Positions 9,845 through 13,931 of a stretch of 13,931 nt of DNA are shown here, one piece after another. The position numbers and the translations under genes were made by a program. Positions within the stretch are counted from its first letter, which is position 1, and each line of letters begins with the position of its first letter. The notes below the pieces were generated by a model. That model was not told the origin of the DNA and ran no database searches. It worked only from the letters and a program-made list of their open reading frames with translations. Source of the stretch: Lojkania enalia (lineage: Eukaryota; Ascomycota; Dothideomycetes; Pleosporales); contig ML986591.1 in assembly GCA_010094045.1 (NCBI GenBank), positions 494,254-508,184 of the forward strand. Direction: 5' to 3'.

Positions 9845-9849
9845 GCGCG
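9845..9849. repeat. Target site duplication, right of copy C
   Basis: GCGCG pairs with GCGTG at 4023-4027. Directly after it the transposase sequence resumes with cgt caa cta cta atc, encoding RQLLI. Confidence 0.7.
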
Positions 9850-10690
9850 CGTCAACTACTAATCTTTAATAGTTATAATAGTTATAACTTGCTTAATTTC
9901 TAGAAACTTTATAAGAAATAGGGTATTATTCTACTCTATATACTAGCTTATTTATTATACCTATTATAGCTAATAGATATAAGCTACTTTTTACTATTAA
10001 AGCGTATATATAGAAATTAGATCTTAGTTTTAGTATACAATTATATTAACTATATTATAAAACTTAAGTTCTTTCTAGCCTTTAAAGCTGCTTTTAATAT
10101 ATTAATTATAAAGGATAATATCTATATAAACTTTTAAGGAGCTAGTCTAGTCCTGTTTAATTTAGAAGCGGTACTTTTAAAGTTTAATATAAAGCTTTAT
10201 ATACTAACACTACTAGTATAAGATAATACCCTATAGGAAGTAAAAATACTAAGTAATATACGTAAGCTAGAAGCTTAATTAATATTAATTTATAATCGGA
10301 TTTAAAGGAATATAAGTTCTTCACTAGCTTCTATTATTAAGAAGCTAAATCAGCTTAAAAAAGACTCTATAAAAGTAATATATTAGATCGGGTTAATATA
10401 TAATAAAATCGTTAGCCTTTAAGAAGTAAGTAAAGTAGTAATAAAATAGAAATAGTAGAAAAAAAGGTAGATTTAAATATAAGGGACCCTAATAAAAGTA
10501 TAAGAAGAGATGATTATTACTAAAAAGGATGATAAAGAGGAAACTTAGGCTATAATACGCTAATTTAAGGTGCGATTAGGTATAAGCAGATAGTATAAAG
10601 TATATTATAGCTACTATAGTAAGACTAGGTATAATTCTCGTATATATTAGAAGGATATAGAAGTTTCTATAGAATAATTGCGTAAGTTGT
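9850..10690 (+). pseudogene. Fot1/pogo-like transposase, C-terminal part
   Basis: This continues the gene interrupted at 4027. It opens with RQLLIFNSYNSYN, which corresponds to the family motif around the second catalytic Asp; that codon, 9868-9870, is now AAT (Asn). The third catalytic Asp is intact (GAT at 9976-9978) in LIDISYF, matching the family's LLQPLDVxCF. The two are 36 codons apart, the DD35D spacing known for Fot1. Near the end, in the same frame, 10606-10647 reads YSYYSKTRYNSRIY: if each Tyr was Cys or His before C-to-T change, this is a CX2CX4HX4C zinc knuckle. A stop near 10677-10690 may be the original end. About 100 bp of AT-rich DNA separates it from the right inverted repeat. 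Confidence 0.85.
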
Positions 10691-10747
10691 AAATTGCTAT
10701 TATATTATTTAGTTATTAAGCTATATATATATAAAGGTTAAAAAAGT

Positions 10748-10787
10748 TAATAGAGTAGACCGCTTACTTATATAGGCTGCTCGCTTA
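10748..10787. repeat. Right terminal inverted repeat of Fot1-like element
   Basis: Reverse complement of the left repeat at 3132-3171, with 34 of 40 positions identical and only transitions between them. It also holds two 17-bp units, the outer better conserved. TA follows at 10788-10789. Confidence 0.8.
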
Positions 10788-10789
10788 TA

Positions 10790-13700
10790 AAGTATATTAA
10801 TCTAACCTTAAATAAAGATTATAGTTAAGAGAACTTATTTAAACCTAAATATCTAAAATCTATACTATAGCTAGATATATATTATATAGGTGTTATACTA
10901 CTAGTCTAACTCTTCTAATAATTTAACTATAAAATCTTTACTATATTAATAGCTAATATTAATAAGGCTCTAGCCTTAAAGGTATATATTAACTCTATTA
11001 CTAAAGTACTTAAAGAATACTATAACCTATTATCTATCTTCTTATATAAGAATATAGATAAACTACTTAAATAATAACTATATAATTATAAGATTAAACT
11101 AGAAAATAGTAAGTAAGCTAGCTTTAGTCTATTTTATAGAATATTCTAGAATAAGTTAAAGGTACTAAGAAAGTATTTTAATAAGAACTTATCTAAGGGA
11201 TTTATTAGAGTAAGCTTATTACTAGTAGCTATACCTATAATTTTTATAAAGAAACTTAGAAGTAGTTTTCAATTCTATATAAACTATAAAACTCTAAATA
11301 CTATTACTATTAAAAACTAATACCAGATTCTACTAATTTAAGAAATATTAGTTTAATTTAGTAAGACTAAGTACTATATAAAACTTAATATTATTACTAT
11401 ATTTAATAAGTTAAGGATTGTTAAAAAAGATAAATAGAAGACTATTTTTTATATATACTATAAGTTGTTTAAATATCTAGTAATATCTTTTAACCTAGCT
11501 AATATTTTAAGTATGTTCTAGTACTTTATAAATAATATATTAAGACTATACTTTAATATATTCTATACTACCTATATTAATAATATTCTAATATTTAGTA
11601 AGAATCTAAAGGATTATAAATAATATATCTAGCTAATTCTTAAAGCTTTAAGAGTAAATAGTTTATAGCTTAATATAGATAAGTATAAGTTCTACTAGTT
11701 AGAAGTAACCTACCTAAAATATATAATTACTATAGAAGGGATCTATATAAATTTAAAGAAGGTAGAGATAATTATTAACTAAAAATACTCTAAGAATATA
11801 AAAAATATTTAAGCCTTTATAGGCTTCGCGAACTTCTACTAACAATTTATTAGTAACTTCTTATAGAAAGTCTCTCCCTTAGTAGCCCTAACTAAGAAGA
11901 ATACTCGATTTAACTAGAATAATAGCTGTTAATATTCCTTTAACTACCTAAAGAATACTTTTATTTCTATACTAATTCTCTAATATTTTAACCTTAAGCT
12001 ACTAATAGTAGTAGAAGTCGATATATTTAACTTTATAATAGCTAACATGCTGTCTTAGAAAGGTACTAATAGTAAATTAAGATCTATTACCTACTTTTCT
12101 AAATATATAAATTCTACTAAAGGTAATTATAAAATATATAATAAGAAACTACTCGCGATTATCTAATATTTTAAATAATAGAGGCCCGAATTAGAAGGTA
12201 TAGTATTTCTTATAGAAGTACTAAGTAATTATAAGAACTTATAGTATTTTATAATAATAAAGTAGTTAAACTACTAATAAGTCTATTAGTTAGAATATCT
12301 ATTAAGGTTTAACTTTAATATTATATACTAACCTAGAAAACTTAAAGAGAAGTCTAATACTTTAACTTAAAGGTTATAGAATAAATCTATATAAGAAGAG
12401 GCCTGTAAAAGTTATTAATAGATATTACTTTATCTTAAACTATTTTAATAAATAGAAATAGGTTAATTAATTATAGAAATTATTAATAAAGAATATTTAA
12501 ATAATAATCTAATCTAAGATATTTTAAAGCTACTAAAAGAAGAAGCCTATTAATTTAAACTTCTAACTCTAGCTAACTATAAAAAGTATAATAACTAACT
12601 ATACTACTAAAATCGACTTATAGTATTAGACTATAATAAACTAAAGTTTAAGCTGCTATAAGCTATTTATAACTCGCCGTCTAATAGATACTCTAGTTAA
12701 GAAAAGACCTTAGAACTATTCTAGTATAAATACTATTAGTTAAAGATATTTAACTTAGTATAATAATATATAGACTATTATTATATATACTAAAGAAGTA
12801 AAACTTTTAGAGAGAAGTACTATAGATTACTAAAACTGTTACCTATATCTAAATAAAGTTTTAAGATATTTCTATAAACTTTATAATTAATCTATTAGAA
12901 TTAGAAGATTATATAAATATTATAGTAGTAATTAATAGGCTTAGTAAGTATAGATACCTAATACTATACGTAAGAATTAAAGCTCCTAATATTATCTAAC
13001 TATTCTATTACTATATATAGGTTTACTATAGACTATTATATACTATTATATCCGACTATAGAATATAGTTTATTTCTACCTTCTACTAAGAGTTTTATAA
13101 ATAGCTATAAATTAATATATATATATTAACCAGCTTCTATTTAAAGACTAATAGCTAGATAGAGAATACTAATATAGTAATAGAATAAGTTTTCTAAGCT
13201 TATACTAGCTATAAATAAGATAATTAGGTTGAATAGCTGCTAATAGTATAGTTTAAAATAAATAATACAATGTCTAAATTAATAAAAATCTTCCTATTTT
13301 TAGTCTATTTTAGCTAGTACTCTTAAATAGGCTTTAAGCTACCTATAGAGATCTATTAACCGCTAAAATAGTCTCTAATAGTCTAGAAAGCTAATAGACT
13401 AGTTAATAAGATAAAGGATATTATAGAATATATTAGAGAAGAACTTACCTAGATATAAACGCGTACTAGCCCCTAATTACTAGGTTAATAATCTAGTCTA
13501 GTTAGACGCTAGAAATATACGTATATAAAGACCGTTAAAAAAGCTTAACTAGAAGAATATAGGCCTCTATAAGATTATCGCGAAGGTATCCTCGTATACT
13601 TATAAACTAAAGCTACCTAAATCGGCTAAAATATATCCTATATTCTATATATTACTATTATAGCTAGTATCTAAGTTATCTAACTATTTATCTAGTTAAT

Positions 13701-13793
13701 AAGTATACAATCCTAAATCTATCGAGATTAATAGAGAACTAGAATACCTTATTAAGCGAATAAAAGACTTCTACTATAATTAATAGAGACACC
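10790..13793 (+). pseudogene. pol: Chromovirus copy D: RT-RNase H-integrase remnant
   Basis: This is a 5'- and 3'-truncated pol gene of the same family as copy C, aligning from about 10797 (equivalent to 7651 in C). RT starts near 10990 with PKEYY-like residues (VLKEYYNLLSIF). The YxDD box is YINN at 11573-11584. RNase H includes the Asp at 12020-12022. The integrase zinc region is near 12600-12790, and the triad is Asn (AAC 12877-12879), Asp (GAC 13054-13056), Glu (GAG 13162-13164), again with x58 and x35 spacing. A one-base deletion near 12857 (AAAGTTTT where A and C have AAAGGTTTT) shifts the frame between RNase H and the integrase core. The start of a chromodomain (LEYLI) lies near 13740. 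No LTR of its own is present; a different sequence takes over at 13794. Confidence 0.88.
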
Positions 13794-13931
13794 TGTAACG
13801 GCGCAGGTAAGATAATAGGTCCGAATGCGGTACGAATCTACTTAGAGGCATATAGAAGTGCGTGGGGGATTAGGGACCTAGGAATTCTATTAACACCTAT
13901 AAGCCTTGTACGAAAGGATATAGAAAAACTA
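13794..13931 (+). repeat. Probable start of an unrelated LTR element
   Basis: Homology between copy D and copy C stops after ACACC at 13789-13793, inside the chromodomain. The new sequence begins TGTAACGG, with the TG expected of an LTR end, and has a higher GC content with many CG dinucleotides. It does not resemble the LTRs of copies B or C. I infer the left end of another LTR retrotransposon inserted into copy D, cut off by the window edge. Without its other end, a plain host junction cannot be excluded. Confidence 0.4.

Larger units (their letters stand above)
3132..10787 (+). mobile_element. Fot1/pogo-like DNA transposon, split by chromovirus C
   Basis: The element is bounded by inverted repeats of about 40 bp and by TA on each side (3130-3131 and 10788-10789), as expected for Tc1/mariner-superfamily insertion. 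Removing copy C and one copy of its target duplication leaves about 1834 bp, close to the 1.9 kb known for Fot1. It carries one transposase gene of about 536 codons with DD35D spacing. The flanking TA could be placed two bases further in. It sits in copy B on the left, but its right flank is a different fragment (copy D), so this is not a simple insertion into one target. It cannot move itself, since the gene is full of stops and interrupted. Confidence 0.85.

Noticed and set aside
91..13793. Active host genes or a novel functional system hidden in the block
   Set aside because: All coding similarity I could read in six frames traces to Gag-Pol or Fot1-like transposase, and every frame is broken.

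Overview
The window looks like a piece of AT-rich, transposon-filled heterochromatin from a filamentous ascomycete (Pezizomycotina). Almost all of it is dead mobile DNA that appears to have been through repeat-induced point mutation (RIP) or a similar C-to-T process. CA and TG dinucleotides are nearly absent, TA, CTA and TAG are everywhere, and every reading frame is full of stops. Even so, several frames can be followed for kilobases without an indel, because the damage is nearly all transitions. I see no intact host gene. The genus cannot be named from this sequence.

Layout. 1-90 is ordinary, un-mutated flanking DNA. 91-1185 (copy A, + strand) is an integrase and chromodomain fragment of a Ty3/gypsy chromovirus. 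1186-3131 (copy B, - strand) is a second fragment of the same family: a 304-bp 3' LTR, a 3' region with an expanded tandem repeat, the chromodomain and the integrase. Copy B is broken by a Fot1/pogo-like DNA transposon (3132-10787, with about 40-bp inverted ends and TA at each side). That transposon is itself split inside its DDE transposase gene by copy C (4028-9844, - strand), a full-length chromovirus with two 303-bp LTRs, termini TGTCACGG...CCGTGACA and a near-perfect 5-bp target duplication. 10790-13793 (copy D, + strand) holds PR-RT linker, RT, RNase H, integrase and the start of a chromodomain from the same family. At 13794 copy D gives way to what looks like the start of another LTR (TGTAACGG...), cut by the window end.

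The order of events can partly be read: copy A, then B inserted into A's chromodomain, then the Fot1-like element into B, then C into the Fot1-like element. Copy C is the least eroded: it keeps many CG dinucleotides and all three integrase catalytic residues (D-x58-D-x35-E), whereas A, B and D have lost one or two. Its two LTRs differ at about 35 of 303 positions by hand alignment, all transitions.

The main puzzle is that the two sides of the Fot1-like element do not fit together. Its left flank is - strand integrase (B) and its right flank is + strand PR-RT (D), points about 1.9 kb apart in the element and in opposite orientation. This needs a rearrangement such as recombination between two Fot1-like copies. 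I found no novel functional system; the interest lies in the nesting, the layered mutation and the hybrid junction.
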